Assembly (NCBI GenBank): GCA_947463915.1 | Contig: CANHVO010000001.1 | Span: forward strand, 37,359 to 101,358 | From: Planctomycetaceae bacterium | Lineage (GTDB): Bacteria; Planctomycetota; Planctomycetia; Pirellulales; Pirellulaceae | Length of the DNA stretch: 64,000 nt | Direction: 5' to 3' | Shown: positions 20,601-33,200 of the stretch, piece after piece | Numbering within the stretch: the stretch's first letter is position 1 | How the letters are laid out: each line of letters starts with the position of its first letter | Translations under genes and position numbers: made by a program | The notes under the pieces: generated by a model | Told to the model about the DNA's origin: nothing | Seen by the model: the letters and a program-made list of their open reading frames with translations, nothing else | Database searches by the model: none

Positions 20601-23600
20601 GGAATTGAAGATATCTTTGTCTTCGATCGAAACAGTAATGTGATAGAGCGTGTAAGTATGGCAAATGACGGCTCCCAGGAAAGCAATTTCAGCTTTCAAC
20701 CATCGATTAGTGCAGATGGCCGATTTGTGGCATTTGGCTCTTATGCAGAGAACTTTGTTCCGGGGGATACCAACGATACGTCCGATATTTTTGTCTATGA
20801 TCGGCAGCAACATTCTATTCAATGTGTTACTCTAGGTATCAATGGTGCGATAGGAAATAGTGATAGTTTCTATCCGTCAATCAGCGCGGATGGTCGTTAT
20901 GTTGTTTACAGCTCCAGCGCAAGTAACTTGGTGACCGGAGATACAAACGGTAAAGGCGATACGTTTATATTTGATACCGTTCGTAAAACCACGGAACGTG
21001 TTACCGGCCAGAGTGGGGCCGAATCTACTGGGGGCGGAATTGCATCTATTAGTTCTAACGGCCAGTTTATCGCTTTTTCTTCATTTGAGGACAACCTAAG
21101 TCCACTCGATATGAACGGAAGTCTCGACGAGTACGTTTATGATCGAATCAGCAGACAATTTGAGCGAATTAGTTTTACCGCTACGAGTACCCAGTCGTTT
21201 GTAAATGAAAGTGGAAATCAAACAATAAGTGCGGATGGACGGTACGTATCCTTCGATGCTTCAACTTCACTTGTGCCAGAAGATATAAATGGTAAATCGG
21301 ACGTTTATGTCTATGATCGTACCAACCATTCCCTTGAACTGATCAGCAAAGGATTAGGAGGGCAGATGGCAAACGGCGAGAGTAGTGTTCCATCGATTAG
21401 CCCAGGTGGAAGATTTGTCGCTTTCACTTCGACTTCGAGCAATCTAGTCTTAAACGACAGTAATAATACCAAAGATATCTTTATCTTCGATCGAACATTG
21501 CGTACTCTGGAGCGAGTCAACGATGCTAACAACGGAATCTATTCCTCGAATGCTGATAGCCTTTTCGAAAACTTGCAGGTTTCACTTAGTGACGACGGTC
21601 GATTTGGGGTGTTCGCAAGTGTTGGGGACAAACTTGACATAAATTTGCTCGACCGCAACAGCCAGCAAATTCGTCCTGCACCTTTTGACCAGGGGTTTTC
21701 TACAATTCGTGGGACTGAGCTTACCTTGGTTGGAGAGACGTTAACTAGATTTTCTGTTTCAGGTAGTGTGGATCTTGTCGATACCATTATCTCTGGGACT
21801 AATGCCGATCTCGGCTCCCAGGTCTCTTTCAAAAATGTGCTTCAAGATTCATCTCCCGGCGTCTCGTTTTTGGGGAAGTTAGACCGTATCGGTACGGCTC
21901 CTCCGGTACATTTACTCCTTCGAGGAAATCCCGCTATTGATCAAGGCAGCATACTGTTCTCTGGCTCAAGAGACCAACTCGGGGTGTTGAGAGGAAAACC
22001 AGATATCGGAGCCGTCGAGGTTGTAGATGCAAACGTATCAGGACTCGTTTACATCGATTCCAACAGGAATCAACTTTTTGATGATGGCGAAACGACGATT
22101 CCAGACGTCCAGGTTAGGCTTCAGTCACCATTGTCAATCCGCTCGGCCATTTCAAACGCGGCTGGTGTTTTTAAAGTGGAGAAAATCGATCCGGGCAAAT
22201 TGACTGCGACGGTCTCATTGCCAAAAAACTTTACAAAATCGGTACCCGTCACACAGAGGATTCCTCCAACCTTCGTCCCGAATAAAAGCAGCTTTTTCGG
22301 AGGTCTAAGTTCAGATGGGCGATTCGTTGCTTTCGAATCAGATGCAACAAATCTTGTTCCAAACGATACCAACAACACTCGCGACTTATTTCTTTACGAT
22401 CGTCAAGGCAAGACTGTCATTCGAGTTGCAGAAAATGCAGCATTCTCGTCGCCAAGTGTCAGTCCAGATGGTGGGTTCGTTGTCTACAATTCCATTTTAT
22501 ATCCTTCTGGTATGAGCAGCGTTTTTGCGTACAACGTCTTGAGTAGTAGAACGGAACTCATTGGAGGAGGGAGCGGCGCGAAACTGAGCAACGATGGTCG
22601 ATTTGTCGTTTTTTCATCGCAAGGCCTATTCGTGTACAACCGTGATACACAGGTGACTGAGCAGCAAAACATAACTACGACCGGGGGACTGCCAAATGAT
22701 TTCATTAACCACAGTTCTATCAGCGATGATGGGCGCTATATCGTTTTTGATTCATTGGCTGATAATTTAGTTGCTTCAGATATCAATCTTCATCAGGATG
22801 TTTTTCTTTACGATCGAGTTGATAAAAAGACTACGATAGTTAGTGCCAACGCCATGAAAGTTCAAGGAAACGGAGATTCTCTTTCTCCTTCCATTTCTGC
22901 TGACGGACGATACGTCGTGTTTCTTTCCGATTCCACTAACCTAATTGAAAGCGGCACCAAGAATGTTCGTAATGTATTTGTTTTCGACAGAATCACAGGA
23001 TCTTTAGAACTAGTAAGTAAATCTTCCAAGGGCGCCCAGGGAGACGACTTTAGTTCGACGCCGTCAATCAGTTCCGATGGCCGATTCGTCTCGTACGGAT
23101 CGGACGCGACCAATCTCGTCGACGGTGATACAAATCGCAATCGTGACATTTTTCTTTTCGATCGCTCTTCAACCACAACCCTACGGCTCAACCTGACTGA
23201 CGGAGAACAACAACGTGGCTTTAGCTTTGCTCAATCAATGAGCGCAGATGGAAGCCTTGTCGTCTATGAGTATTTCCCAAATACGAATGATTCAGATCGA
23301 GACGGTCCCTCCGATGTCTATGTTGCGGCGAACCCACTCACCGATGCAAATCGCTCAAGGATTGTTTCCGCAGGAGACATTGTAACTGATCTCAACTTAG
23401 GTCTCGCTCCCGATCCAGGAACGATTTCAGGACGGGTCTATGAAGACTCAATACTCGAAAATGGCAATTACGACCAAGGTGAGACCGGACTAGCTGGCTG
23501 GACGGTTTATGTTGACGAAAATAACAATGGAGTGCAAGAACGAACCGAGCAATTTGGGATAACCAACAATGTTGGCGTTTACCAATTGTCAAACATGCCA

Positions 23601-26600
23601 GGATACAAAAGGTACACTATTCGTGCTGTCGCTCAGTCAGGTTTCGTTCAGATCGCTCCTCTGTCCGGCAGCAACGACTTATTTTTGTCAGCGGGCGGTA
23701 CGATTGGCGATCGCGATTTTGGTTTCCAGCGAGTGCAATCGAGTGGGCAATCGAGTGGTTCATCGGTCAGTGGCCGGCTTTATGATGATCGTAATGGAAA
23801 TGGTCTCTTCGATGCTGGTGATGTTCCGATCGCCAATCGTGAAGTCTACCTCGATGCTGCTAACTTCGGTGTGCGCGACTCGAATGAACCTCGCGTTTTA
23901 ACCGATTCCCAAGGTTTTTATAGCATCGATGGCTTGAGCTCGCGGACTGTGGCCGTGACAACCACACTCGATGCATCCCTAGTCCACGTTTCACCGCTTG
24001 GCAGCCAGTTCAGTCTTCAAAAATATCCTCTTTTCGCTGGCATCACTCCGTTCGCTAATCCACAGGCGATCGTCTCTGGCGACTTCAATCTGGATGGATA
24101 TGCCGATGTGGCTATCGCATTGGCTGAAGCCAATAAACTGAGCATTCGCTTGAATGACAAGAAGGGTGGGTTCCTGCCTGACCCCATCGATATCGATCTG
24201 GGCAAAGACGGTGTCGGGCCGGCTTCGTTGGTCATTGGCCAATTTGACAACGATCCTAAACTCGATGTCGCTCTCACAGCTAAATTATCATCGAAGGTAA
24301 TCGTGTTGTTGAATTTCAATCCGACGACCAAAACGTTCGCGTCGCAATCTGCCGTAACCGTCGGCCTACAACCGACCGATATCGTTGTAGGACAATTTGG
24401 TGGCGATTCAAAACTGGATTTGGTTGTCGTCAATCAAGGAAGCGCATCGGTCAAAGGAGATTCGACCGTTCAAGTTCTCACAAACAATGGCAGCGGCGTA
24501 TTTACCGCTGGGCCGCCTGTTCCAACAGGAGGGGACGATTCCATTTCGCTCACGGCCGCAAACTTCGCGGGGGATACCTCACTGGACGTTGCTGTGGTCC
24601 ATGCGGCTCCCGCTAATACATCGACACCCAACGGAGGCGTTACCATTTTGGTTGGCAACGGTGCCGGAGGTTTGTCTCTGCAATCGACGTTCTACCAAAC
24701 AGGAGCTCTCCCGATCGATTCATCGACGGCTGACTTCAATGGCGATGGACGGGCCGATTTGGCTGTCGCGAATTTTAGTTCGAACTCGATTTCAATTTTG
24801 ATTGGTCAATCCAACGGCACATTCCGGGTTCAAACGGCGATTCTCGGTACTGCCAGCGGTGCGTTCGATATCACCGTTGGGGATATTGATGACGATGGAG
24901 ACATCGATGTCATTGCAAGTAACTTGATCGATCGCAACATTTCGATCTTCCGCAATATAGGAGTCGATGCGACCAACGGCGACGTGCGATTTGAACCTCT
25001 AGAAAACGTTGGTCTCGGTCAATTCGCGCAAGCACAGCGGATGCCGTTGGTCGTCGGTAACTTTGACAACGACACATCCGGGCCTGGAGGAAAAGGCACG
25101 CTTGATATCGTGACGATTCCGCAAGCTACCGATACGATCCACGTCCTGAAGAACAGACTTGTTAATGGTACCCACCGGGTCTTACTAACGGGTACGAATA
25201 AGGTCACCGACATGGATTTCATCATCAAGAATGCAATCCTGCCTCCATCTTTCAATGACATATCGAGCCCTGCACCGATCGTTGAAGATGCAACGGAACA
25301 GTTGATTGAGTTGACCGGTATCAAAAAGGGGCGTGCAACAGGACCTGCCTTAAGATTTGCGGCGATCAGTTCTGTGCCTGGGTTGATTTCGAACCCCGTA
25401 GTTACTTACCTTGATGGCAACACCGGCGCAACGCTACGTTATGCGTCTGTCGCGAATGCGAATGGCACGGCCATCATCACCGTACAAGCGATCGACGCGG
25501 GTGCTGATCAAACGTTCAATACAACCGACGATGGGAGTTTTGAACGTTCAATCACCGTGACTGTGCTTGCGGTCAATGACCCTCCAACATTTTTGGTACC
25601 TTCGTTAACTACAGTAACTCAAAAAGAGGGAGCTCAGTCGATAGCTAACTTTGTTAGTAGCCTTTCGCCTGGCCTTGGTTCCGATGAAGCGAATCAAGCT
25701 CTTTCGTCCACCATCGTCGTTTCGGATCCAAGTTTGTTTACCATACAACCGGCGATCAATGGGGCGGGAATATTGACGTTTACGCCGAACCGAAATCAAT
25801 CAGGCATTACGCCGATAACAATATCCTATAAGGACAATGGTGGCATCGCGAACAGTGGTGTCGATACTGCGACGAAGAATTTCGTCATCCAAGTGCTGCC
25901 GGTCAATGACGCACCCTCATTTAGTCTACAAGGCAACCTGTCGGCGCAAGTGGGATCAGGATTACAAACAAAAACGGGCTTCGCCTTTGGCTTCTCACCA
26001 GGTGGCGGTCCCGATGAAGCGTCGCAAATTGTGCTGGACTATTTGGTAACTGTGGATTCGCCAGGACTGTTTGTGAAGCTCCCGGTCATTGATTCCGCCG
26101 GTACACTGACGTTTACACCTGCCGCCGATCGAAGTGGTATCGCATCCGTCAGTGTTCGTGTTCGCGATAGCGGTGGAATATCAAACGGCGGCGTCGATTT
26201 GTCGCCCATAAAATCATTTACGATTACTGTCGGGCTGTCGCAAACGCTAACACTGAATGCAGCCGAAATTGGGCCACATGAAATCGCGATTCGCAATGGT
26301 ATGCTGGTGGTGACAGCTGGGGGAAATACCATCAATAGCGTACCGGTTGTGGATCTTCAGAAGGTAACGATCAACGACCGTTCCGGAGCGAGACTTTTCG
26401 AAGTCACGGCTCCTGCATCGAATCTGCCGGGAACAATCCGCTACACTGGAATTGGCAGGCCGATCGAGTTGGTCAGCGAACAAGCGTTGATTGATTTGTC
26501 GTCGTTGACGCCAGACAAATTGTTTGGAGTCCAGATTGTGGATTTGCGATTGACGGGAGTAAACAGCTTTGTGTTTAAACCGACGGATGTAAGTTCTCTG

Positions 26601-27134
26601 AATGCCACCAAGACGCTTCGGTTCATAATGGACAAAGACGATAAGCTGGCTACACAGAGCGTATGGAAATCGCAAACAGGTACAGCTGAAAATGGAGTAT
26701 GGGTACAACCTTATACATCGGGTGATGCGAGAATCGAAGTGATCTCGACGTCCCCGTGGCAGAACAAGGTTAATTTGTTCGATATTGATGGTGATCAAGC
26801 CGCGTCGCCATTGGACGTATTGGCATTGATTAATTTAATCAACGCTGGTTCGGGTGGAGCCCTACCTGTACGAGGCTCAATTGGCTTGGGCACGATCAAT
26901 TCCTTTATCGATCCCGATGGCGACAACACGCTTGGGCCACTGGACGTTCTGACGGTGATTAATCAACTGAACCGCGGCAGCGGTGCCGACGGGGAATCGA
27001 CGGATGCAATGTTGTATCCGTTTTCGACGCAATCGATCGATCAAGTCATGGCAGTGGACTTAAGCGATCTGTTTGAGAGTCCTACTGTCGTCACTTACTC
27101 CACAAAAAGTTCTCGGCGACAGGACAAGAGGTGA
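17667..27134 (+). CDS. Giant subtilase / beta-helix / propeller / FG-GAP / dockerin protein 3
   Basis: 3155 residues. Basic N-terminus, then LESRRMLASD (LEPR-XLL type, about residues 26-35) with no classical hydrophobic signal. Subtilisin-like triad Asp202 (VVDGGID), His335 (GHGTHVAG), Ser515 (NGTSMASPH). Between Asp and His are EF-hand-like loops DIDGDGLITFYD and DKNSNGRIDAED. Then beta-helix (about 708-950, with its last part after propeller 1), propeller 1 (about 952-1338, seven degenerate blades), split SdrD_B-like domain with propeller 2 (about 1545-1888, seven blades), more SdrD_B-like modules, FG-GAP (about 2118-2495), VNDAP modules, C-terminal beta domain (about 2855-3030), dockerin (about 3035-3105). 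The tail IDQVMAVD...RRQDKR keeps the pattern of the other tails but is divergent. Its protease domain is very close to that of protein 4. Confidence 0.93.
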   Translation: MHQKYARSARNRSSRRRRLQYELLESRRMLASDLAVNDTLHQTTGPMNWFESFQDVDRVSPESLADVDKSLPAGIAGPVEPAVGEWIVQLTDSAAKPLRSLDQANSLFNQAYGDFTIISGLGVEGLLLVRGRGATKSVLESSLSQNENVQSFSLNQLIEGKSTTPNDPEFVAGLMPGMEKIDATNAWDVSRGSSSTVVGVVDGGIDPTHPDLYLNIWVNQGELPTKYLDDVGPKLTDIDGDGLITFYDLNNVTRATTSPYAFTFNGFANGPNASFVVDKNSNGRIDAEDLLADPNWADGFDTDNNGFFDDFFGVNFRAGSGDPFAANNPSDELGHGTHVAGTIGAIGGNAAGVVGVNWQTSLMSLRILDNNNQGDSGAAIRAINYAREMRERYRVEPNGRVSEGANVRVLNNSWGQPGGYEVSLETAIQDSTDAGILFVAASGNGNFLGQGVDNDRTPFYPAGYNTVLAVAASDSSDRPATFSNFGIKSVDIFAPGVGIRSTLSGGGIGSANGTSMASPHVAGTAALIWSAFPAATVDEVQLAILSTVDPITNGSSFVSTGGRLNASKAINADVFAPAARLVSKQNITSSGGASTEFTVEYSHRSGIDTTSIGNEDLIVTRQWGPADQLVATLKPNSITTTVTTARATYIVSAPGGTWDPLDFGDYVISTVAGRVAAKVGGKTTEARDVGLFNVRIIDPSFLYVTTYSDSLEQGTLRSQIIAANAAAPSPRTIILESGLYSIDVPPTPDFASKFPTPSPQSQCFAPAVHSAWSNEASGDFDVIGSITVIGNQKDTTIINGKSFDRVFKVHPDATFNLQRATITGGVSPTDQGGGGILSAGNLSITDSIIRGNRAKGIEAISPIGGGGVAVWSGQTNISSSWIDDNDSNLGGGVFYCGASDGNISQSTISNNRGGGVQGSSSKDLIVSNSTISTNVGGNGAIADFNGVNDAIRDPSISADSRFIAFSSKADNLVPGDTNGIEDIFVFDRNSNVIERVSMANDGSQESNFSFQPSISADGRFVAFGSYAENFVPGDTNDTSDIFVYDRQQHSIQCVTLGINGAIGNSDSFYPSISADGRYVVYSSSASNLVTGDTNGKGDTFIFDTVRKTTERVTGQSGAESTGGGIASISSNGQFIAFSSFEDNLSPLDMNGSLDEYVYDRISRQFERISFTATSTQSFVNESGNQTISADGRYVSFDASTSLVPEDINGKSDVYVYDRTNHSLELISKGLGGQMANGESSVPSISPGGRFVAFTSTSSNLVLNDSNNTKDIFIFDRTLRTLERVNDANNGIYSSNADSLFENLQVSLSDDGRFGVFASVGDKLDINLLDRNSQQIRPAPFDQGFSTIRGTELTLVGETLTRFSVSGSVDLVDTIISGTNADLGSQVSFKNVLQDSSPGVSFLGKLDRIGTAPPVHLLLRGNPAIDQGSILFSGSRDQLGVLRGKPDIGAVEVVDANVSGLVYIDSNRNQLFDDGETTIPDVQVRLQSPLSIRSAISNAAGVFKVEKIDPGKLTATVSLPKNFTKSVPVTQRIPPTFVPNKSSFFGGLSSDGRFVAFESDATNLVPNDTNNTRDLFLYDRQGKTVIRVAENAAFSSPSVSPDGGFVVYNSILYPSGMSSVFAYNVLSSRTELIGGGSGAKLSNDGRFVVFSSQGLFVYNRDTQVTEQQNITTTGGLPNDFINHSSISDDGRYIVFDSLADNLVASDINLHQDVFLYDRVDKKTTIVSANAMKVQGNGDSLSPSISADGRYVVFLSDSTNLIESGTKNVRNVFVFDRITGSLELVSKSSKGAQGDDFSSTPSISSDGRFVSYGSDATNLVDGDTNRNRDIFLFDRSSTTTLRLNLTDGEQQRGFSFAQSMSADGSLVVYEYFPNTNDSDRDGPSDVYVAANPLTDANRSRIVSAGDIVTDLNLGLAPDPGTISGRVYEDSILENGNYDQGETGLAGWTVYVDENNNGVQERTEQFGITNNVGVYQLSNMPGYKRYTIRAVAQSGFVQIAPLSGSNDLFLSAGGTIGDRDFGFQRVQSSGQSSGSSVSGRLYDDRNGNGLFDAGDVPIANREVYLDAANFGVRDSNEPRVLTDSQGFYSIDGLSSRTVAVTTTLDASLVHVSPLGSQFSLQKYPLFAGITPFANPQAIVSGDFNLDGYADVAIALAEANKLSIRLNDKKGGFLPDPIDIDLGKDGVGPASLVIGQFDNDPKLDVALTAKLSSKVIVLLNFNPTTKTFASQSAVTVGLQPTDIVVGQFGGDSKLDLVVVNQGSASVKGDSTVQVLTNNGSGVFTAGPPVPTGGDDSISLTAANFAGDTSLDVAVVHAAPANTSTPNGGVTILVGNGAGGLSLQSTFYQTGALPIDSSTADFNGDGRADLAVANFSSNSISILIGQSNGTFRVQTAILGTASGAFDITVGDIDDDGDIDVIASNLIDRNISIFRNIGVDATNGDVRFEPLENVGLGQFAQAQRMPLVVGNFDNDTSGPGGKGTLDIVTIPQATDTIHVLKNRLVNGTHRVLLTGTNKVTDMDFIIKNAILPPSFNDISSPAPIVEDATEQLIELTGIKKGRATGPALRFAAISSVPGLISNPVVTYLDGNTGATLRYASVANANGTAIITVQAIDAGADQTFNTTDDGSFERSITVTVLAVNDPPTFLVPSLTTVTQKEGAQSIANFVSSLSPGLGSDEANQALSSTIVVSDPSLFTIQPAINGAGILTFTPNRNQSGITPITISYKDNGGIANSGVDTATKNFVIQVLPVNDAPSFSLQGNLSAQVGSGLQTKTGFAFGFSPGGGPDEASQIVLDYLVTVDSPGLFVKLPVIDSAGTLTFTPAADRSGIASVSVRVRDSGGISNGGVDLSPIKSFTITVGLSQTLTLNAAEIGPHEIAIRNGMLVVTAGGNTINSVPVVDLQKVTINDRSGARLFEVTAPASNLPGTIRYTGIGRPIELVSEQALIDLSSLTPDKLFGVQIVDLRLTGVNSFVFKPTDVSSLNATKTLRFIMDKDDKLATQSVWKSQTGTAENGVWVQPYTSGDARIEVISTSPWQNKVNLFDIDGDQAASPLDVLALINLINAGSGGALPVRGSIGLGTINSFIDPDGDNTLGPLDVLTVINQLNRGSGADGESTDAMLYPFSTQSIDQVMAVDLSDLFESPTVVTYSTKSSRRQDKR

Positions 27135-27298
27135 CACTGTTGATCGGAGTACCTGAGGCCCTACGACTCGCTAGGTGCTGGTTAGCTGCATCCCCGGTAA
27201 GTTGCACACGCTCCCGTCGTCAATCGTTCCACCATAATTCTTTGCTTTTGACTATAACTTTCGATTTTAATAAAATTTTTCGTTAACTGAGATACTCC

Positions 27299-30200
27299 AT
27301 GCCATCCAAGGATTTGCACTCTACCAACGCACGAAAGAATCACAAACGTACACGACGTACAAGATTTCTTTTTGAGCTTCTCGAACAACGGGCAATGCTT
27401 GCGAGCGATCTGCATGCTACCAGTATTCCGTTTCATTGGTTTGAATCGAATCATTCTGTTGATCGCGTTCCCGTGGCGGAGTTGGCTCGAGTCGACAAGT
27501 TGTTACCCGAGGGAGTTGCTGGTCCCGTTGCACCTGCACTTGGTGAATGGATTGTGCAACTGACAGATGACTCCGCAAATTCAGTTAACTCGTTTGAGCA
27601 AGCGGCGAAGGCTCTGAATCAAGATGCCAATACGTTTACAATCATCTGCGGACTTGGTTCCAAGGGATCGCTACTTGTTCGAGGAACAGGATCCACCAAA
27701 GTCTCCATCGAAGCCAGTTTGTCGCACAATTCGAACGTCCAATCGTTTAGCCTCAATCAACTGATCCAAGGTCAATCGACAACACCGAACGATCCCGAGT
27801 TTGTGGCTGGTCTTATGCCAGGTATGGAAAAAATCGATGCGACGAACGCTTGGGATGTGACGCGAGGTAGTTCGTCGACCGTGGTTGGTGTCGTTGACGG
27901 AGGTATCGACCCAACGCACCCGGACCTCTATTTGAACATCTGGATCAATCAAGGCGAACTGACTAACAAGTATCTCGATGATGTGGGGCCTAAGCTAACG
28001 GATATCGATGGAGATGGGCTCATCACGTTTTATGACTTGAACAATGTCACTCGAGCCACGACCGCTCCGTATGCGCTTACTTTCAATGGCTACACCACAG
28101 GTCCCAATGCATCCTTCGTCGCAGACAAAAATAATAATGGTCGGATCGACGCGATCGATCTGCTCGAGGATCCGAATTGGGCAGATGGTTTTGATACCGA
28201 CAACAACGGCTTTTTCGACGACTTCTTCGGAGTGAACTTTCGAGTCGGCTCGGGCGATCCGTTCGCAGCCAATAATCCATCGGATGAGTTAGGGCACGGG
28301 ACGCACGTCGCGGGCACGATCGGAGCCATTGGAGGTAACGCAACCGGTGTTGTGGGCGTCAATTGGCAAACATCGCTTATGTCCCTTCGAATTCTTGATA
28401 ACAACAACCAAGGCGATTCCGGCGCAGCGATTCGAGCGATCAATTACGCTCGCGAGATGCGTGAGCAATATCGCGTCGATACTATTGGCCGTGTGACTCA
28501 AGGTGCGAATGTCCGTGTTTTAAACAACTCGTGGGGACAACCCGGCGGTTACGAAGTATCCCTCGAAGCCGCAATCCACGACAGCAGCGATGCTGGAATC
28601 ATCTTTGTAGCCGCCGCCGGTAACGGCAATTTCATTGGCCAAGGCGTCGATAACGATAGAACGCCCTTCTATCCAGCCAGCTACGACGTTCCCGGGTTGA
28701 TTGCAGTAGCCGCTTCCGACCCGACCGATCGTCCGGCCGGTTTCACTAACTTCGGTGCGCAGTCAGTTGACCTCTTCGCTCCTGGCGTAGGTATCCGAAG
28801 CACGCTTCCCGGTGGTGGTTACGGTAGTGCCAACGGAACCAGCATGGCGACACCGCATGTCGCTGGCACCGCTGCCTTGGTATGGTCGGCATTCCCAGAA
28901 GCAACGGTAGCTGAGGTTCAAAAGGCGATTCTTAGCAAGGTTGCCCCGATTGCCAACGGCAGCTTATTCGCATCCACCGGCGGGCGTTTAAGTGCCTCCA
29001 AAGCTATCATAGCCGACGTCTTCGCACCCGCGGCAAGATTGATCGCCAAACAAAACATCACGACCGCTGGCGGTACTTCAACTGAGTTCACTGTTCAATA
29101 TTTCCATCGCAAGGGGATCAATGCGGCAACGATTGGCAACGACGACATTCTCGTAAAGCGTCAATGGGGTTCCACCGGTCCGCTGTCGGTAACTCTCAAA
29201 CCGAACAGCATTACATCGACATCGACCTCGGTCAACGCGACCTATATACTTACTGCTCCGGGTGGCGTTTGGGATCCGGAGGATTTTGGAGATTACGTAG
29301 TTGAAACCACAGCGGGGGGCGTGGTTTCGTCGGAAACTGGTCAATCCACGCAATCGCGAGAGATTGGTCTTTTTAATGTTCGAATCAACGATCCCAGTTT
29401 CATCTACGTTCAATCGAACTTCGACAAGCCTGGGAACGGATCGCTCCGAGAGGCGATTGCCACAGCCAACGCTGCCGGCGCGTTTCGCACCATTATTTTG
29501 GAGACCGGTACGTATCTTCTCGAAATTCCCTTCCAAGCCGATCCCAACTCAACATTCCCTCAATCGATTTCATCTACACTTGTCGATTTGCCCCCAAATC
29601 TAGGAGCTTGGTCGGGCGAGGGCACTGGCGATTTTGATATCACTGGTTCCGTGCGGATCATCGGAAATCAAAACGACTTGACGACTATTGATGCGCAGCG
29701 TCTCGATCGAGTTTTCAAAGTCCACGCTGGCGGATTTTTGGAGCTTGATCGCGTAACAATAAGAGGAGGGAATTCACCGCCCAACCAGGGAGGGGGAGGC
29801 GTCTTGTCGTTAGGGGAACTACGCCTCAACAACACGATCGTTCGCGGAAATCGTGCGTTGGGAAATGATCCGATCGATCTAATCGGCGGCGGCGGTATTG
29901 CGACTTGGGGAGGAGGTGTCCAGCTTTCAGAATCGTGGATCGATGGAAACGAGGCAGACTTCGGAGGTGCCTTTTTCGCAACCGGCGATGCCGATTTTTT
30001 TATTGATCGAAGTACCATTAGCAACAATCAGGGAGGTGGTGTTCATTCCCATTCGCATTTCACAAATACAATTGTGAATTCGACTTTCTCGGAGAACGTC
30101 GGCGGTAAAGGGGCCATCTTCAACAGCAGAAACAGTTTCGAAGGAAACAGTTTTGCACCGGTCATTAGTGCTGATGGTCGTTTCGTGGCCTTCGAGTCGG

Positions 30201-33200
30201 AATCAGGAACGCTTGTGCCGGGAGATACAAATTCAGTCTCCGATATTTTCGTTTACGAACGAGCGACAGGTAGGATCGAACGCGTGAGTGTCGCATCCGA
30301 CGGTACGCAAGCTGATTCATTTAGCTTTGAACCTTCGATTAGCGCAGATGGGCGCTTTATCGCCTATCGCTCACACGCGAGTAACTTGGTTCCTGCCGAT
30401 ACCAACGGAAGTCGCGACATCTTCGTCTTTGATCGCCTTACTCGGCAGACGACTCGCGTCAGCGTATCGTCCACAGGCGCGCAGGTGCCGGCCGGCAGTC
30501 GTACGGAACAACCGGCTATCAGCGCAGATGGACGCTACGTCGCTTTCTGGTCCAATGCAAACAATCTCGTTTCCAACGATACCAACGGTAATGTAGATGT
30601 TTTTGTGCGCGACCTCCTGAATCAAACGACCGAACGGGTAAGTCTTACTTCTGGTAATTTTCAAATTTCAGGTGATAGCTTAGGCGTTTCGATTAGTGAT
30701 GATGGTCGATTCGTCACCTTTACTACCGATGCCAACAACGTCGTAAGTGGCGATACGGATAGCATTATTTCGGTTTTTTTACGCGACCGATCAGCAAACT
30801 CGACGTTACGCGTGGCCGACGGAGAGAAGCCTCAGCTAAGTGGCAACGGCCGGTTCATTGCATTTCAGTCTTCGTCTCCGCTCGTCGTTTCCGGCGACAC
30901 GAACAACACATCAGACGTTTTCGTTTATGATATTGCGAACTTTTCTCTTGAGCGTATCAGTAAGTCGGCTGCAGGGACGCAAGGAAACGGTGGGAGCTCC
31001 GATCCAAAGTTAAGCCGTGACGGCAAATATGTGGTTTTCAATTCGGCGGCAAACAATTTGGTTTCTGCTGATCTCAACGACGCGAGCGACCTTTTTATCC
31101 GTAATCGAACAACCAATTCCGTATTTAGGATACCGAGCGGATCCGGAAGCAGCGGACCTGGCTTCGGTTTCTCACAGCCATCGATCGATGCCGAAGGACG
31201 ATTTATAGCCTTTGACTCTAGCCTCGACAGTCTCTTATTTCCCGATAACAACCAACTTGCTGATATCTATCTTTACGACGCGTTTAACCAAACAGCGAGT
31301 GCTGTAACGGTCTTCTCGTCAGGCGCACTACAAGTGGAGCAGGTCTCCGTCGTAGATGCTAGTCAGGCCAACTACGCGGTGACTGGAAAGGTCATTTTGA
31401 CCGATGCCCTTTTGGTGAATGCCATCTTCGACCGTAGTCCCGGTGTTACGTCAACGAACGTGATTTCCAAAAGCGACGCTGGTGCCTTTGCAATCGGACC
31501 GCTAAAACGCCGCAACTATCTTCCTCCCGTCCGGCCGTTATTGGCAGGCAACCCGGCTATCGATAAAGGAACCCCCTCGTTCCAGGGTCGAGTCGATCAA
31601 TGGGGACGAATTCGAACAACGCCAGACATCGGAGCGTTTGAAGCCATCGAGGCTTCTATCTCCGGAACGGTCTATGTCGATCTCAATCAGAATCAATTGC
31701 GAGAGTCAGACGAACCGGTGATTTCGGATGCTTTTGTTTCTGTAAATTCAGTCTCTCTGGCAGACTCCAACTCCTTAGGAGGCTATGCTATCGATGATTT
31801 GTCCCGAGGGAAAACGATTGTCGGTATCCAGCCTCCGGGGCTTTTTCAGTCAAGTAAAGCCAAGCTTCAGATCATCCCACCGCTGGCTGCTAATAACACC
31901 CGAGGAACAAACGGCGCTTCGAGCGCGGATGGCCGATTCTTCGCCTTTGAGTCCGATGCCGATAATCTCGTTCCCGCCGATACCAACGGGAACAGCGACG
32001 TCTTTTTATTCGATCGCCTTCGTAATACGACGATTCGCGTTAACACTTCTTTGAGCGGAAGTCAAGCAAATGACCAAGCCTTTTCTCCCGTGATGAGCAC
32101 CGACGGACGGTTCATTGCCTACCTCTCCCGAGCATCTAACCTTGTACTCGGTGATACGAGCTCGGTTATGGACGTCTTTCTGTTCGATCGGGAAACTTCG
32201 AGTACTCAGCGGATCAATCTGGGACCTAATGGAGTCGAAGCGAATCAAGACACCATTTCCATTGCCATGAGCGCAAATGGACGCTTCATTGCCTACAATT
32301 CCCTTGCGTCAAATATTGCCGCCGGTGATACCAATGACAAATATGATTTTTTCGTCTTTGATAGGGTGAATCGCACAACTGAATATATTCCAACTTCGCT
32401 AACTTCCCAGAACTTCTTTATTTCTGGCGATTTGAAGATTAGCGGTGATGGTCGATATCTAACCTTTTCATCGAACGCGGGGACTATCGTAAGCGGAGAT
32501 ACAAACAACAATTTTGATATCTTCGTCTACGATCGCGTCACAAAAGCCTTTGATCGCGTTAGTGTAAATAGCACTGGCGGACAAGTGAACGGAGATAGCT
32601 TATATCCGGATCTCAGTTTCGATGGTCGATATGTAGTGTATCAGTCGTCAGCGGTTGACATTGTCTCGGGGGATAACAATGACAGCCAAGACGTTTTTTG
32701 GTTCGATCGAATAACTCGCGAAGTGAAGTTGCTCAGCAAGGCAAACAACGGTTCGCAGGCCCTCGACTTTAGCTTTGAAGCAAATATCAGTGGAGACGGG
32801 CGCTTTGTCGCGTTCTCGTCTTTCGCTTCGAATCTGATTCCCGACGACACGAACGGCAATCCTGACGTCTTCGTTGTTGATCTCACCACGAATCAATTGG
32901 TTCGTGCGAGCAATACAGTCGATGGTAAACAGGCGATTAGTGCCGGAAGCGGTAATGGCAGCTCATCACCCAAATTAAGCGTCGACGGACAATTCTTAAC
33001 GTTTCTTTCATCGGCTTCGAATCTGGTCCCCGGAGATAGTAATCAAGGTCCGGACGGTTTCTTTGTCGCCAATCCACTGGCCGATGGTGCGCGTCAACTT
33101 ACGCTTGTTCCTGGTGATCAGATCGTCGATCTAGATTTTCCATTGATCGCGCAAGCGGGCAATCTTTCGGGACGTCTATTCGTTGACACCGTCCTTAACA